DNA of 55,609 nucleotides from Ktedonobacterales bacterium (GCA_036557285.1 DATBHW010000002.1:1-55609); one strand, 5' to 3'. Positions 1 through 9,193 are shown, counted from the first letter of the stretch. Numbers and translations: made by a program. Notes: generated by a model not told the origin, from the sequence alone.

Positions 1-58
1 CGCATTCCAAAGCTGGCGGGGTGTGGCGCGCGCCACACCCCGCCAGCTTTGGAATGCG
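1..58. repeat. Perfect 58-bp palindrome at window edge
   Basis: Bases 1-29 are the exact reverse complement of 30-58, with no loop; the arm begins CGCATTCCAAAGC and the centre is GGCGCGCC. It lies about 100 bp before the P450 gene. It may be a terminator for a gene to the left, or part of a longer palindrome cut by the window edge. No T-run follows on the plus strand (ctattgtgc). Confidence 0.6.
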
Positions 59-161
59 CTATTGTGCATCGTAAGAGCAACCTGCTATCATAAGAGCAGC
101 GGGCAGGCCATGATCCCAGGAAGCGGGCAATGAAGCTAACCAGCAGAACGGAGTATCTCGC

Positions 162-1418
162 ATGCAAACGGCACAAGGCGACTCATCAACCCCCGAACCA
201 ACCCAAACCCCCACCGATGGTCCCGTTGACCACAGCGCGTGGTCACAGCAGAAAACGGCGCGTGATGTCGAGCCGACTGACAAGCGCATCGAGCGCGATA
301 CCGCCGGAGTCTGGCACGTCTATACCTTCGAAGAAGCCAGAGCCGTATTGCGCAGCGGAGATACCAAACAGGCTGGCTTCGGCGCACAGTTCTTCGAGAT
401 GTTCACCACCTCAAAGAATCAGGGTATCCTCTACATGGAAGGGCAGCCGCACCACGAACAGCGCCGGAAAACCGCGCGCTTCTTCACACCCAAAGCCGTC
501 AGCGCAAACTATCGCCCACTCATGGAACGCCTCTCAGACAAACTCGTCGCTGGCCTTCGGCGGAAAAAGCGCGCCGATCTCAGCCAGATCAGCTTTGCGC
601 TTGCCCTTCAGGTCGCCGCTCAAGTGGTTGGCCTCACTAACAGCCGCTTGCCGGGGATGGATAAGCGGCTCGAAGGCTTTTTCAAGGGCGCGGGAATCAT
701 GCAGCCTGGCAGCAAGCCCCTGGCAACCATCCGTTTTATGTGGCGGCAGCGCCGCGTAATCAGCTTCTTCTTCCTGGATGTCAAACCCGCCATCAACGCC
801 CGCAGACGCAAGCCCCAGGAAGACGTGATCTCCCACCTGATCTCCCAGGACTATACCGATCAGGAAATCCTCAACGAATGCCTCACCTACGCAGCCGCCG
901 GTATGGTCACAACACGTGAATTCATCAGCGTAGCTGCCTGGCACTTCCTCGAACACCCCGAACTGTGTGAGCGTTATCTGGCCGCCCCCGAAGAGGACCG
1001 TTACGAAATGCTGCACGAAACCCTGCGCCTGGAACCCGTCATCGGCCACCTCATGCGTCGCGCCACCGCCGATGTCGCCATCCAAAGCAGCGGCGCGCCC
1101 GTAACTATTCCCCAGGGAGACTTCATCAACGTCCACATCTACGCAGCCAATGCCGAAGAAAGCGTCGTCGGCGACCATCCCCTGGAACTCTGCCCTGGGC
1201 GCGCCATCAACGGAGACAACATCCCCTCCATGCTCATGAGCTTTGGCGACGGACATCACCGCTGCCCAGGAGCCTACCTCGCCATTCAAGAGACGGATAT
1301 ATTATTGCAACGGCTCCTGACCATTCCGGGCCTGCGCATCGAAACCAAACCCACCATCGGCTTGATGGAGATCGGCCAGAGTTATGAACTGCGCAACTTC
1401 ATCCTCGCCGCAGACTAA
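162..1418 (+). CDS. Cytochrome P450
   Basis: A 418-residue soluble bacterial cytochrome P450, a haem-thiolate monooxygenase. The I-helix oxygen-activation motif is AAGMVTT (about 245-251), the K-helix ExxR is E286-T-L-R289, and the haem loop is FGDGHHRCPGA with the axial cysteine at C368. Length and motif spacing fit the class. The ATG at 162 has a GGAG about 9 bases upstream. No ferredoxin or ferredoxin reductase gene is adjacent, so redox partners must be encoded elsewhere, and the substrate cannot be told. It is transcribed alone and ends at a strong hairpin. The family call is secure. Confidence 0.93.
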   Translation: MQTAQGDSSTPEPTQTPTDGPVDHSAWSQQKTARDVEPTDKRIERDTAGVWHVYTFEEARAVLRSGDTKQAGFGAQFFEMFTTSKNQGILYMEGQPHHEQRRKTARFFTPKAVSANYRPLMERLSDKLVAGLRRKKRADLSQISFALALQVAAQVVGLTNSRLPGMDKRLEGFFKGAGIMQPGSKPLATIRFMWRQRRVISFFFLDVKPAINARRRKPQEDVISHLISQDYTDQEILNECLTYAAAGMVTTREFISVAAWHFLEHPELCERYLAAPEEDRYEMLHETLRLEPVIGHLMRRATADVAIQSSGAPVTIPQGDFINVHIYAANAEESVVGDHPLELCPGRAINGDNIPSMLMSFGDGHHRCPGAYLAIQETDILLQRLLTIPGLRIETKPTIGLMEIGQSYELRNFILAAD

Positions 1419-1423
1419 ATAAA

Positions 1424-1477
1424 GGGCAGGGTTGATTGGTCCCGCCATCGAGACGATGGGACCAATCAACCCTGCCC
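1424..1477. terminator. Bidirectional hairpin between convergent genes
   Basis: A perfect 20-bp stem (arms 1424-1443 and 1458-1477, GGGCAGGGTTGATTGGTCCC and its complement) encloses a 14-base loop. It sits between the stops of the P450 gene and the convergent methyltransferase gene. There is no clear T-run, so the stem itself is the evidence for a shared terminator. Confidence 0.75.
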
Positions 1478-1486
1478 AGCCTGCGC

Positions 1487-2341
1487 TTACTCTTTCTGCG
1501 CCACCAGTTGCAGCCAGTTGCGCGGCACCACACTCAGCCCCAGTTCCTCAAACACCTGCGCCGCCGCAGCCTCCAGCGCAGCGGCCCCCAACGGAATCGG
1601 CGCCCCTGGCAGCGCCCCCTCAATAAACAGCCAATAGCGGCCAATATCCTTCCACGCCTGCAACGGCATCAGCGCCTCATCCAACTCATTATGCAGAATG
1701 CCGAAACCATGCTTACCCAGCAGCCCCGCATACTCATCCTGCGACAACCACTGCATCGCCAGCGCGTGCGCATCCCGCGCAATCTTCACCTCTGGATGCT
1801 CGCGCCGCAGCCAGCGCATCGCCTGCATCGTCCATAGCCGATAAAAACGCTCAGTCCCATCCGCATACGTGCCGGTGAAGAAGGCGCTGTTACACGCAAA
1901 AAGACCGCCCGGCGCCAGTGTCGCAGCGATCTTTTCAACCACCTCATTTTTATCAGGGACCAGATGAATCGCATTGCAGAAGAACAACCCATCGGCTTGT
2001 ATAGCCAGCCGCGCCAGATCATCCGCATCTCCCTGCACAAAGCTCACATCCATCCCTGCGCCCTTCAGCCGATGCTCTGCCACCCTGATCGCATCCGCCG
2101 ATGGCTCCACGCCGATCACGCGCGCATCCCGCCCGCGCTGCTTCAGCGCCTCCACAATCATCTGCGTAATCGCCCCTGTGCCAGAGCCTAAATCAACCAC
2201 CTCAAGCTTCTCTCCCACCCGTCGCCTATCAAGATGCACCACCGCCCGCTCAACCAGCGCGTGGTTCACAGCGGCATAGAAATCATGCCGGGTAAACGCC
2301 TCATAGGAGTAAATATCGTGTTCACTGCTTGTCTCGATCAT
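1487..2341 (-). CDS. SAM-dependent class I methyltransferase
   Basis: A 284-residue methyltransferase when started at the ATG at 2341, which has a purine-rich AGGGGAAGGGG just upstream. The frame stays open to 2464, but those 41 extra residues are proline/glycine-rich and look non-coding. Motif I VVDLGSGTGAI (about 48-58) is followed by an acidic strand (VIGVEPSADAIRVAEHR) and GDADDLARL, the Rossmann SAM-binding pattern. LVPDKNEVVEKIAATLAPGG is the usual post-IV region of small-molecule methyltransferases. The substrate is unknown. It converges on the P450 gene, and a role in a shared secondary pathway is possible but unproven. Confidence 0.85.
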   Translation of the reverse strand: MIETSSEHDIYSYEAFTRHDFYAAVNHALVERAVVHLDRRRVGEKLEVVDLGSGTGAITQMIVEALKQRGRDARVIGVEPSADAIRVAEHRLKGAGMDVSFVQGDADDLARLAIQADGLFFCNAIHLVPDKNEVVEKIAATLAPGGLFACNSAFFTGTYADGTERFYRLWTMQAMRWLRREHPEVKIARDAHALAMQWLSQDEYAGLLGKHGFGILHNELDEALMPLQAWKDIGRYWLFIEGALPGAPIPLGAAALEAAAAQVFEELGLSVVPRNWLQLVAQKE

Positions 2342-2611
2342 GAGAGCGGTCCCCTTCCCCTGTTCTTTCTCCGTACAGCGGCCTCCGCCTGGCTGCGGAG
2401 AAGCGATAATGAGGCAACGCACACCCAATCCTGTTCTCGGCTCGGTTTCCATAGCATCCATCAAAACGCATGAGCTGGTGGGCGAGGTTGTGCATGGTTA
2501 GAGAAGATCAGGGCTCACATTGTTTCATAAGTTCCAACGTAGCGCATTATTTCACCACTTGTGAAGAACAGCCAGTTTTCGAGCTATCGAGGCCAGCAGG
2601 CGCGCAGACAT

Positions 2612-3424
2612 TTATATCCTGGGTGGATAACTCGCCTGTCGCGCTGCTCCCCCCGATGCCATGCTTGCCCGCTGCTCTATCTGCGGCGCCAGTGCCCGCG
2701 AAAGCCGCGTAATACTCGCGCTAAAGAGCAGGAAGGCTGGTATCACTACCAGGCGATGAACCAGCGGCAGCAGCGGCCCCGCCACAATATCAGTAACTGA
2801 ACCCCACGTCTGCACAGGATGTGCCAGACTGAAGATCAGCAAGCCCGCCAGCGCCAGCCACAGCGCCCCCCCCACAGCGCCCCCTAAATGCGCCCGTCGC
2901 ACCTGGATACCACAAGCTACCGACAGCAAAATAATGCCTGCATCCATCGCAAAAGAGGCCCAGACCACAGCCAGCAAGCTGAATCCATAGATAATAAAGC
3001 TCGTCGCCCCCAACACCAGAGCTAGCCCAACAACCAGCGGCCACCAGTGCTGCTGCACAATCCTCTGCTCAGGATACTTCCACTCCTCCAACGCATCTGC
3101 CAGCCGCGCCAACCCAAGCAGAAAATACACCATAGCAACCAGCACCAGCCCAAAGTGAACCAGGGTGGGCAGACCCCTGGGCAGCACCCTCCCCACCTGA
3201 AACAGCGTATCCAGCACATGCAAAAGCGCGAAGATCAGCCCTCCCACCGCAATCAGCCGAAAGGCGCTCATCGCTATCCCTTTCAACGGTAGCCATACAA
3301 AAGCCCACAACGTCCAGATAGCGGCGATAACGCCCGCCAGATCAAGCAGCGCCTCCCACAAAAAGAGCGTTTCAGGAGACGGCGTAGCGACGGCAGAAGG
3401 GGCTAAAAGCAAAGCAGGTGACAT
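2612..3424 (-). CDS. Seven-helix integral membrane protein, unknown function
   Basis: A 270-residue hydrophobic protein with about seven predicted transmembrane helices, for example LFLWEALLDLAGVIAAIW, LIFALLHVLDTLF, VHFGLVLVAMVYFLLGLA and LVVIPAFLLFSASI. The ATG at 3424 is chosen over one 12 codons upstream because AAGGAGG lies 8 bases before it. The C-terminal tail is short, basic and cytoplasmic-looking. I do not recognise the family and see no catalytic motif. It is transcribed alone; the neighbours give no functional hint. Confidence 0.75.
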   Translation of the reverse strand: MSPALLLAPSAVATPSPETLFLWEALLDLAGVIAAIWTLWAFVWLPLKGIAMSAFRLIAVGGLIFALLHVLDTLFQVGRVLPRGLPTLVHFGLVLVAMVYFLLGLARLADALEEWKYPEQRIVQQHWWPLVVGLALVLGATSFIIYGFSLLAVVWASFAMDAGIILLSVACGIQVRRAHLGGAVGGALWLALAGLLIFSLAHPVQTWGSVTDIVAGPLLPLVHRLVVIPAFLLFSASITRLSRALAPQIEQRASMASGGAARQASYPPRI

Positions 3425-3544
3425 AGGGCTTCCTCCTTGGAAAAGGGCCTTTCTGCGCAAAAGAACACCACTCCTCGATTTTCACGCAACATTACAGCAA
3501 CTCGTGGAGAAAATCAAGGGTCTTATTCTGAAGCAGGGGAGCGC

Positions 3545-4702
3545 CTAGCCAGCTAAACTAGCACTGGAAGGCGCGGGATGCCCGCTCGTCGCCTCATCAT
3601 CACCAGACCGCACAGGCCGCATCGAGCCTAGCCCCGCCTCCGCAGCCGCGCGTCCCGCAGCAATCAGTGCCTCGCTTCGACTAAAATCCAATGGCCGCGA
3701 AAGCGCAGGCAGCACCGGCTCAATCGAAACAACATCTGCCCCACCCGCGCGCAATTCTTCCACCGCCCGCCGGAATTGATATTGGCTCACCACATCCCAC
3801 GAACGCTCCAGCACCTCCAGCAGATTCGCGCCAACCGTCGGCCCCCATTCCAGACCATCCAGAGCAGCAGGCTGGGGTGCCTTTCCATTAGACCCTCTGC
3901 GCCTGACACCCTCAATAGATACACGCAGATGAGCCAGTCGAGGTGACAGTTCGCCAATCGATCCGCAGCCAAAGAGGTAAATCTTCTGCGCCCCAAGCCT
4001 CAGCGCCTGCGCGCAGGCATCCCACTCCAGCAGCCCACCATCCACATACACCTGCCCACTCAACACCATCGGCGGAAAAATCCCCGGCACCGCAGAAGAA
4101 GCCAGCACTGCTGGCAGCAACCGGCCAGCAGAAAAGAGCATCGGCTGCCCCGTCGTCAAATTCGTCGCCAGAATATGCAGCGGCGTTCGCAGTTCCTCGA
4201 AGAAATGCTTTTCCATATAGCGGCGGGCCACCCCCAGCGGCCCCTCCGCGCCATACAGCGACGGCCTGCCAGAAACCGCGCTCACCGCCGCGTGCCACCA
4301 ACCGCCGCCCAGCAAATCGCTGTTTTTCAGCCCCGCCCAGATCGCGCACAGCGCCCTCGCCCGTTCCGGCGTCGGGTCCACCGCCAGGTACGCCCCATTC
4401 CACGCCCCAGCCGAAACACCAATGATCACATCGGGCCGCACACCACGCTCCAGCGTCGCCGCGATGGCCCCCGCCTGAGCAGCGCCGCGCGCGCCCCCAC
4501 CCAACAGCACAAACGCCGTCAGATCGGGCGAAGTGAGCGACGCAGGGATAGCGTTGGCCGCCAAAGGAGCCACCTGGGCAGCGTGGTTCGACCACAAGCG
4601 GCGCAGGCGGGCCAGCCAGCCAGAGCGAGACGCGCCATTCAGCGAGGCAGAATCAGGGGCAGACCCTCGTAAAGGGCCAGATGTTTGTTTGCTAACTTCC
4701 AT
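3545..4702 (-). CDS. Patatin-like phospholipase (RssA/YlbK type)
   Basis: A 385-residue protein with a single patatin domain, a Ser-Asp dyad acyl hydrolase acting on lipids. The glycine-rich oxyanion motif GGGARG lies at 68-73, the nucleophile elbow GVSAG puts Ser97 at the active site, and D221-G222 (YVDGG) supplies the catalytic Asp. An N-terminal stretch of about 60 residues, Ser/Ala-rich then basic, precedes the domain and could be a membrane-surface tether. The ATG at 4702 has GGAG about 11 bases upstream. The natural lipid is unknown. The preceding gene on this strand is the kinase fusion, about 100 bp away. Confidence 0.88.
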   Translation of the reverse strand: MEVSKQTSGPLRGSAPDSASLNGASRSGWLARLRRLWSNHAAQVAPLAANAIPASLTSPDLTAFVLLGGGARGAAQAGAIAATLERGVRPDVIIGVSAGAWNGAYLAVDPTPERARALCAIWAGLKNSDLLGGGWWHAAVSAVSGRPSLYGAEGPLGVARRYMEKHFFEELRTPLHILATNLTTGQPMLFSAGRLLPAVLASSAVPGIFPPMVLSGQVYVDGGLLEWDACAQALRLGAQKIYLFGCGSIGELSPRLAHLRVSIEGVRRRGSNGKAPQPAALDGLEWGPTVGANLLEVLERSWDVVSQYQFRRAVEELRAGGADVVSIEPVLPALSRPLDFSRSEALIAAGRAAAEAGLGSMRPVRSGDDEATSGHPAPSSASLAG

Positions 4703-4806
4703 AGAAGAAAAGGCTCCATGAGAACACACCCTCACCCACCCACTATCCCCTTATACATACTATAGCATAAGACTCATAGCATAAAACGGCCCGGAGCCAC
4801 GAACCG

Positions 4807-6702
4807 TCACCCTGCGCTCTTCGGCATCAGCCGAGCGCCGCAGCGCCCGCAATATCGCGCCTGCCGACGCACTGGCGCGCCGCAGCGTGGACATGTCAGC
4901 CCCAGCAGCCGATCAACATCCCGTTTCATCTCCACAGCTGTATGATAACGACTGTTCGCATCCCGCGCCAACGCCCGCGCCAGCAGTTCCTCCACCTGCC
5001 CCGACAGCGCGGCGTTCAGCCCACGCGCCGGAGGAAAATCAAACGGCGTCTCTTTTTGCGGATCACGATTCGTCAGCACATGATGCAGTGTCGCCCCCAG
5101 CGCGTACAAATCCCAGCGCGGATCGGGCACACGATCACGGGCCGCCTGCTCTGGCGGCGAATAGCCCCGCGTCCCGCGCGGCTCAATCTTTGGCTTCTCC
5201 CCAGCCGCTGGCGCAGCCGCCACAATCGCCATATCAAAGCCCACCAGATACGTCCGGCCAGCAGCAGCGCCCCTCAGCAGATTCGACGGTTTCACATTCC
5301 GATGGACTATCGGCAGCGTCACCTGCGCCAGCGTCACCAGCGCCTCCAGCGTCTGTGACGCCGCGATCAGCGCCTCCTCTTCCCGCAGCGCCTTCCCAGC
5401 CTGCGCCAGCCGCGTCGCCAGCGACTCCCCCTGAATATACTCAAGTAGAAAAAACGTCTCTCCCTGCTCCCGAAAAGACTCATAGAATCGTGGAATCGCC
5501 GGATGCTCCCCCAGTGCCATCAGCGCCTGCGCCACCTGCACAAACTCGCGCACCCGCTGCGCCGCGCGTGGCCCCGCAGACTCATCAGCCAGCCGCAGCA
5601 GCGCGCGCGGCCTCGCCGAATGTCCCTGCTCATTCACCAGATATAAATCGCCGCTCGCCTCTGCTCGCAGGAACCGCACAATCTCCATACGCCCGCCCCG
5701 CAAGCGCCGCCCCGCAGCCAGCGGCGGGCGCGCCTCCCCTGGAGCCGACACCGGCAAAGGCGCGGGCGCGCTCACCGGCGCAGCCGCAGCCTTTGGCTTC
5801 GGCGTCAGCGCCAGCGCCGCCTCCAGCGCATCCGCGCATGCCGTCACCGTCCGAAACCGTTTCGTTGGGTCTTTCGCCAGCGCGTGCAGCACAATCCCAT
5901 CCACCTCTGCTGGCAGCGCCGCATTCACGCTGCTTGGCGGCGGCGGCGGCTCATAAAGATGCTGCCGCGTCTGCTCCATCACCGTCGTCGCCGTAAAAGG
6001 CAGCCGCCCCGTCAGCATCTCATACAGCACCACCACCGCCGCGTACTGATCGCTCGCCTGAACCGGATGCCCACGCATCTGCTCCGGCGCTGCATAGTTC
6101 GGTGTTCCCAGCGCCAGCCCAGCCGCCGTCAAGCGCCGCTCCGCTTCCAGCGCCCGCGCAATACTGAAATCGGTCAGCAGCAGCCGCCCATCGCCCGGAT
6201 GAATCAGCACATTAGAAGGCTTCACATCCCGATGCAAAATCTTGCGTGGGTGGCTGTGCGCGTAATCCAGCGCCGAAGCAAGCTGACGAAAATAAGCCGC
6301 AGCCGTCGGCGCGGGCAGCGGACCCTGATACTGCCCCATCACATCCTCCAGCGTCCCCCCCGTCATCAGCGGCATCACCAGATACGTAATCGGCCCATCC
6401 TGCCCAAAATCCAGCACCGCCAGAATATTCGCGTGGTCCAGCGCCGCCGCCAGTTCCGCTTCATTGATAAACCGCGCCCGCGCCTGCTCGTTGGAAAACG
6501 CCCGCAGTGCCTTCAGCGCCACCGCGCGCTTCAGCCGCAGATCGCGCGCCTGATACACCACACTCACATCCCCCCGGCCAATCAATTGCTCCACCTGATA
6601 GCGCCCCGCCAGTCTCGCCGAAGGCAGCAGCAGCCCACAGCGACACACCGCCGCGCCCGCAGGGTTTTCGCCATACCGACAGCCAGGGTTCAGACACCGC
6701 AT
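4807..6702 (-). CDS. Ser/Thr kinase fused to a pseudokinase, zinc ribbons at both ends
   Basis: A 631-residue protein. A Cys cluster (C3, C8, C20, C22) opens it. Kinase domain 1 (about 33-297) keeps the glycine loop GRGDVSVVY, K64 (VALKAL), HRD 157-159, DFS 178-180 and APE 205-207, so it should be active. A Pro/Ala linker (300-330) leads to a second kinase fold (about 335-600). That fold carries HRN 467-469 instead of HRD, VGFD at 487-490 where a DFG Asp should be, and PPE 516-518, so it is probably a pseudokinase. CPRCG...CGRCG (C604, C607, C618, C621) closes the protein. No transmembrane segment is seen. A Hanks-type signalling kinase with an internal regulatory pseudokinase is the best reading; targets are unknown. 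Confidence 0.9.
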   Translation of the reverse strand: MRCLNPGCRYGENPAGAAVCRCGLLLPSARLAGRYQVEQLIGRGDVSVVYQARDLRLKRAVALKALRAFSNEQARARFINEAELAAALDHANILAVLDFGQDGPITYLVMPLMTGGTLEDVMGQYQGPLPAPTAAAYFRQLASALDYAHSHPRKILHRDVKPSNVLIHPGDGRLLLTDFSIARALEAERRLTAAGLALGTPNYAAPEQMRGHPVQASDQYAAVVVLYEMLTGRLPFTATTVMEQTRQHLYEPPPPPSSVNAALPAEVDGIVLHALAKDPTKRFRTVTACADALEAALALTPKPKAAAAPVSAPAPLPVSAPGEARPPLAAGRRLRGGRMEIVRFLRAEASGDLYLVNEQGHSARPRALLRLADESAGPRAAQRVREFVQVAQALMALGEHPAIPRFYESFREQGETFFLLEYIQGESLATRLAQAGKALREEEALIAASQTLEALVTLAQVTLPIVHRNVKPSNLLRGAAAGRTYLVGFDMAIVAAAPAAGEKPKIEPRGTRGYSPPEQAARDRVPDPRWDLYALGATLHHVLTNRDPQKETPFDFPPARGLNAALSGQVEELLARALARDANSRYHTAVEMKRDVDRLLGLTCPRCGAPVRRQARYCGRCGARLMPKSAG

Positions 6703-7081
6703 GCAGAAACTCTTCTCTTCGCGTGGCTACTCCCCATCCTCCCCACCATCCAACTTCATTTTCACACACCCCGCCTCAAAGCACAAGCGCACACATCACC
6801 CTCCCTGGCGACCAACCGTAGCGCCAGCCGCGTGTACCGCCGCCGTCCCTGGCGAGGGCGCCGCTGCGATATCTCAAATGCTGCCCTTACAAAAGCGCGC
6901 TGCTTGCGTACCAGCGCGGCCCGGCCTTGCAGCGATAACTGCGGATTAACATCACTGGAAACAGGAGGCGCTGTTGGAACGTCCTTAAACATAAGGCTCG
7001 CCAGAACCTTCCAACACATTCCTGATCAAGAGAGTTTACCAGGGGGTTTACCAAAGGGTCGTTAAGAAAGAGAGAGCTCAG
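6703..7081. other. Intergenic region with family B-like repeat
   Basis: This is the divergent gap between the kinase fusion and a lipoprotein gene. It holds a GTGTACCGCCGCCG-type repeat remnant (about 6832-6870, family B). Near its end, two direct copies of GTTTACCA lie about a dozen bases apart (about 7034-7055). No gene is seen. Promoters for both flanking genes must lie here, but I cannot place them confidently. Confidence 0.4.
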
Positions 7082-7516
7082 ATGCTTGCTTCGCTTCCTC
7101 GCCACGCGCGCCAGTGGCTCATCGTGCTGGCGTGTCTTCCCGCCCTCGTAATCTGGCTGGCAGGATGCGCCATCGGGACACAGCTACCAGCAACTCAACC
7201 GCTCGCTCCGTCAGATGCCGTCGTCACATTTGCAACCACCATCTCCTACGAAACCGCCCTGGCAGAGATCACCGACCTTGGCCTGCGCCTGGAAAGCCTT
7301 TGCTACGAAGGCGCTGTAAACGACGGCGCTCACCCCACCTGGTATCCTATGGGCCAGCGAGACTTCTTCACAGAATCGCATACGCTCGTCATCACCACCA
7401 CCATCTTATCGGCCCGGATTGGTTCGCCAGATTACGCGCCCTGCCAGGTGTTTCCGATGTCCAGACCCCGGCCATTGCATCCTGTCCCGCCGAGTCCAGC
7501 TAGGGAACAGAACTAG
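7082..7516 (+). pseudogene. Small lipoprotein gene with probable frameshift
   Basis: The N-terminus is a lipoprotein signal with lipobox LAGC (ALVIWLAGC), followed by a short extracytoplasmic domain (ISYETALAEITDLGLRLESLCYEG). After about base 7405 the frame runs into a low-complexity Pro/Arg tail (PMSRPRPLHPVPPSP). The overlapping frame (frame of 7114..7503) instead reads DWFARLRALPGVSDVQTP and ends in its own stop at 7503, which looks like the natural C-terminus. I infer a one-base indel between about 7395 and 7415, real or a sequencing error. The original product would be a lipid-anchored protein of about 140 residues of unknown role. The start ATG follows a purine-rich AGAAAGAGAGAG. Confidence 0.55.
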
Positions 7517-8049
7517 AATCGATGCGCCGCATACCCAATCTGTTGCAAACGTTCCAGCCACTCTCCTGGCGCGTAGCGCATCACAAAATGCTCGCCTGAA
7601 CGCACATTGCGCCCAATCACCAGCACAGGCCGGGGAAGCACTGCCCCATATTCCGTCTGCCCCACCGACGCCTCCCGCCTCATATCCCACATCGCCACCA
7701 TCCCTGGCTGATCGTCACGGCTATCTATCCAGACCATCAGACGCAGCCCCTCTGCCTCGCCAACCTGCCCCCGCGCCCCCAGGTGGCGGCGCTTCCACCT
7801 CTCATCACGCAGCGTCGCGCGCAGATTGTTCGCCACCATCTGCGCCGCCAGGCATGTATCCACCAGGCCAGATGAAGTAACGCCCGGCAGCAGACCAGCG
7901 CCATTCATCGCTGGCGCGCCAACCACCACACCTGGCCGCGCCTGGCAAGTAGCAATCCTCAGCAAACGCTCCAACGGAAGAAGTATCATCCTCGCGCTCT
8001 CCTCAGCAGCCGACTCGAAACACTCGTCACAGCCCTCCAGAGAAAACAT
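7513..8049 (-). CDS. Hypothetical protein
   Basis: A 178-residue product when started at the ATG at 8049 (GAGGG about 9 bases upstream); the frame is also open to an ATG at 8076 that lacks a ribosome site. It has no signal peptide or transmembrane helix. Features include a Cys pair (CDEC) near the N-terminus, a Gly/Ala-rich middle and a sensible C-terminal fold (VLVIGRNVRSGEHFVMRY, EWLERLQQIGYAAHRF). I do not recognise the family. Its stop overlaps the convergent lipoprotein locus by 4 bases. Confidence 0.55.
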   Translation of the reverse strand: MFSLEGCDECFESAAEESARMILLPLERLLRIATCQARPGVVVGAPAMNGAGLLPGVTSSGLVDTCLAAQMVANNLRATLRDERWKRRHLGARGQVGEAEGLRLMVWIDSRDDQPGMVAMWDMRREASVGQTEYGAVLPRPVLVIGRNVRSGEHFVMRYAPGEWLERLQQIGYAAHRF

Positions 8050-8109
8050 TACCGCCGACCCTCTAGCAAACGGCATACCAAAAGTTGAGTCTGGCGGGCC
8101 TGTGAGATG

Positions 8110-8335
8110 GGTTCTCCCAAATCTGAGGTGTTGGCAAGCGAGGCGTGTTACTGGGAGCGCCGCCTCCCTTCGGAGAGGGCCGCTTGCCTCGGCTGTTGCC
8201 CCGTCCTCTCGCTCCCGTTGGTCGCTCGCGCGTCCCTTCTTGGCGGCCAGCGTTGGCCTGCTGGTCCGCTAGCCTGGAGGGCGCACGCTCGCCAGGGCGC
8301 AGCGTTGGCCGCCAAGATGGCGGCGCTACAAGTGA
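8110..8335. repeat. Family A repeat, long copy, followed by a family B palindrome
   Basis: Bases 8110-8166 match 15730-15786 almost base for base, and the core CTCCCGTTGGTCGCTCGCGC lies at 8212-8231. A family B-type palindrome (GGCCGCCAAGATGGCGGCGC, about 8307-8326) ends the block. It fills most of the gap between two divergent genes. No coding potential is evident. Confidence 0.7.
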
Positions 8336-8371
8336 CCCCCGATAATTGGTGGAACCGTGAGATGCTCTTCC

Positions 8372-8400
8372 TTGCCACAAAGCAGATAGTGGGATATACT
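8372..8400 (+). promoter_or_regulatory. Sigma-70-type promoter for the lytic transglycosylase gene
   Basis: TTGCCA (8372-8377), a 17-base spacer and TATACT (8395-8400) make a good housekeeping promoter about 59 bases before the ATG at 8459. Confidence 0.6.
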
Positions 8401-8458
8401 CTGCTTCTTGGAAGCCCCTCGGCAGCAAAGAGCCGCCGAACAGCATTGAGGAGACGCC

Positions 8459-9193
8459 ATGAATCAGCAGCCGCAGCCTGCATCGCTGCCCGAAACCGGC
8501 AAGCGGGGAAGCTCGTGCCTTTCCTTTTGGGCGCTTGCCGTCTGCTTCCTGCTCCTCTCCTGCGTCATCGTCAGCCTCCTGGGTGGGCTGCTCCTCAACC
8601 ATCTCTCCACAGTTTTTCAGCCCACATCCACCGAGCAACCCCTGCCCCCCGCGCCCACCACCCCACCCATTTTCGGCCTGAGCGGCCAGGCGTCCTGCCG
8701 TCATCTCGCGCCACCCACCACATCACCCTGGCTCTCCGTCGCCCGCGACGACGCCAAAAAATACCAGATTGACACCCTCGCCTTCGAGTGGCAAATCTGG
8801 CAAGAATCAAAGTTCGACCCCGCCGCCCGCAGCACCGCAAACGCCATCGGCATCGCCCAGTTTCTCCCGGAAACTGCTGCCAGCCTCGGCATTGACCCAA
8901 CTGACCCCCAGCAGGCCCTCGACGCAGCCGCGCGATTAGACCGACAACACCTCAACCAATACTCCCACCGCGCCTCCAGCCTCGCCGCCCATTATGGAGG
9001 CGACTCCGCCCACTACGCCTATGGCCTCGTCCTTGCCGCCTATAACGCCGGCCCTGGCGCTGTCGAACGCGCCTGGTCCCGCGCCTTTTTCAGCCAGGGA
9101 TCACAAATCTGGCCCCCCAATGCCTGGGACTGGCTCGCCAAAATGCCCGGTCAGACCCGCAACTACGTCCCCGCCATTCTCGGCTGCCTCTAG
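8459..9193 (+). CDS. Membrane-anchored lytic transglycosylase (SLT domain)
   Basis: A 244-residue protein with a short cytoplasmic tail, one transmembrane helix (about 21-46), a Pro/Thr linker and a C-terminal SLT lysozyme-like domain. Family motifs are present in order: catalytic Glu116 in WQES, GIAQFLPETA (131-140), LAAYNAGPGAV (192-202) and TRNYV near the end. It should cleave the MurNAc-GlcNAc bond of peptidoglycan to give 1,6-anhydro ends, acting outside the membrane. It lies alone behind its own promoter. The length is short for the class but all core motifs are there. Confidence 0.92.
   Translation: MNQQPQPASLPETGKRGSSCLSFWALAVCFLLLSCVIVSLLGGLLLNHLSTVFQPTSTEQPLPPAPTTPPIFGLSGQASCRHLAPPTTSPWLSVARDDAKKYQIDTLAFEWQIWQESKFDPAARSTANAIGIAQFLPETAASLGIDPTDPQQALDAAARLDRQHLNQYSHRASSLAAHYGGDSAHYAYGLVLAAYNAGPGAVERAWSRAFFSQGSQIWPPNAWDWLAKMPGQTRNYVPAILGCL

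Noticed and set aside
4887-5996. Long plus-strand open frame opposite the kinase gene
   Set aside because: Pro/Ala/Ser-rich, without any fold pattern. It mirrors the coding strand of a clear kinase in high-GC DNA. The same applies to 534-1289, 5884-7065, 11059-12042, 20354-21460, 21655-22881 and 33371-34441.
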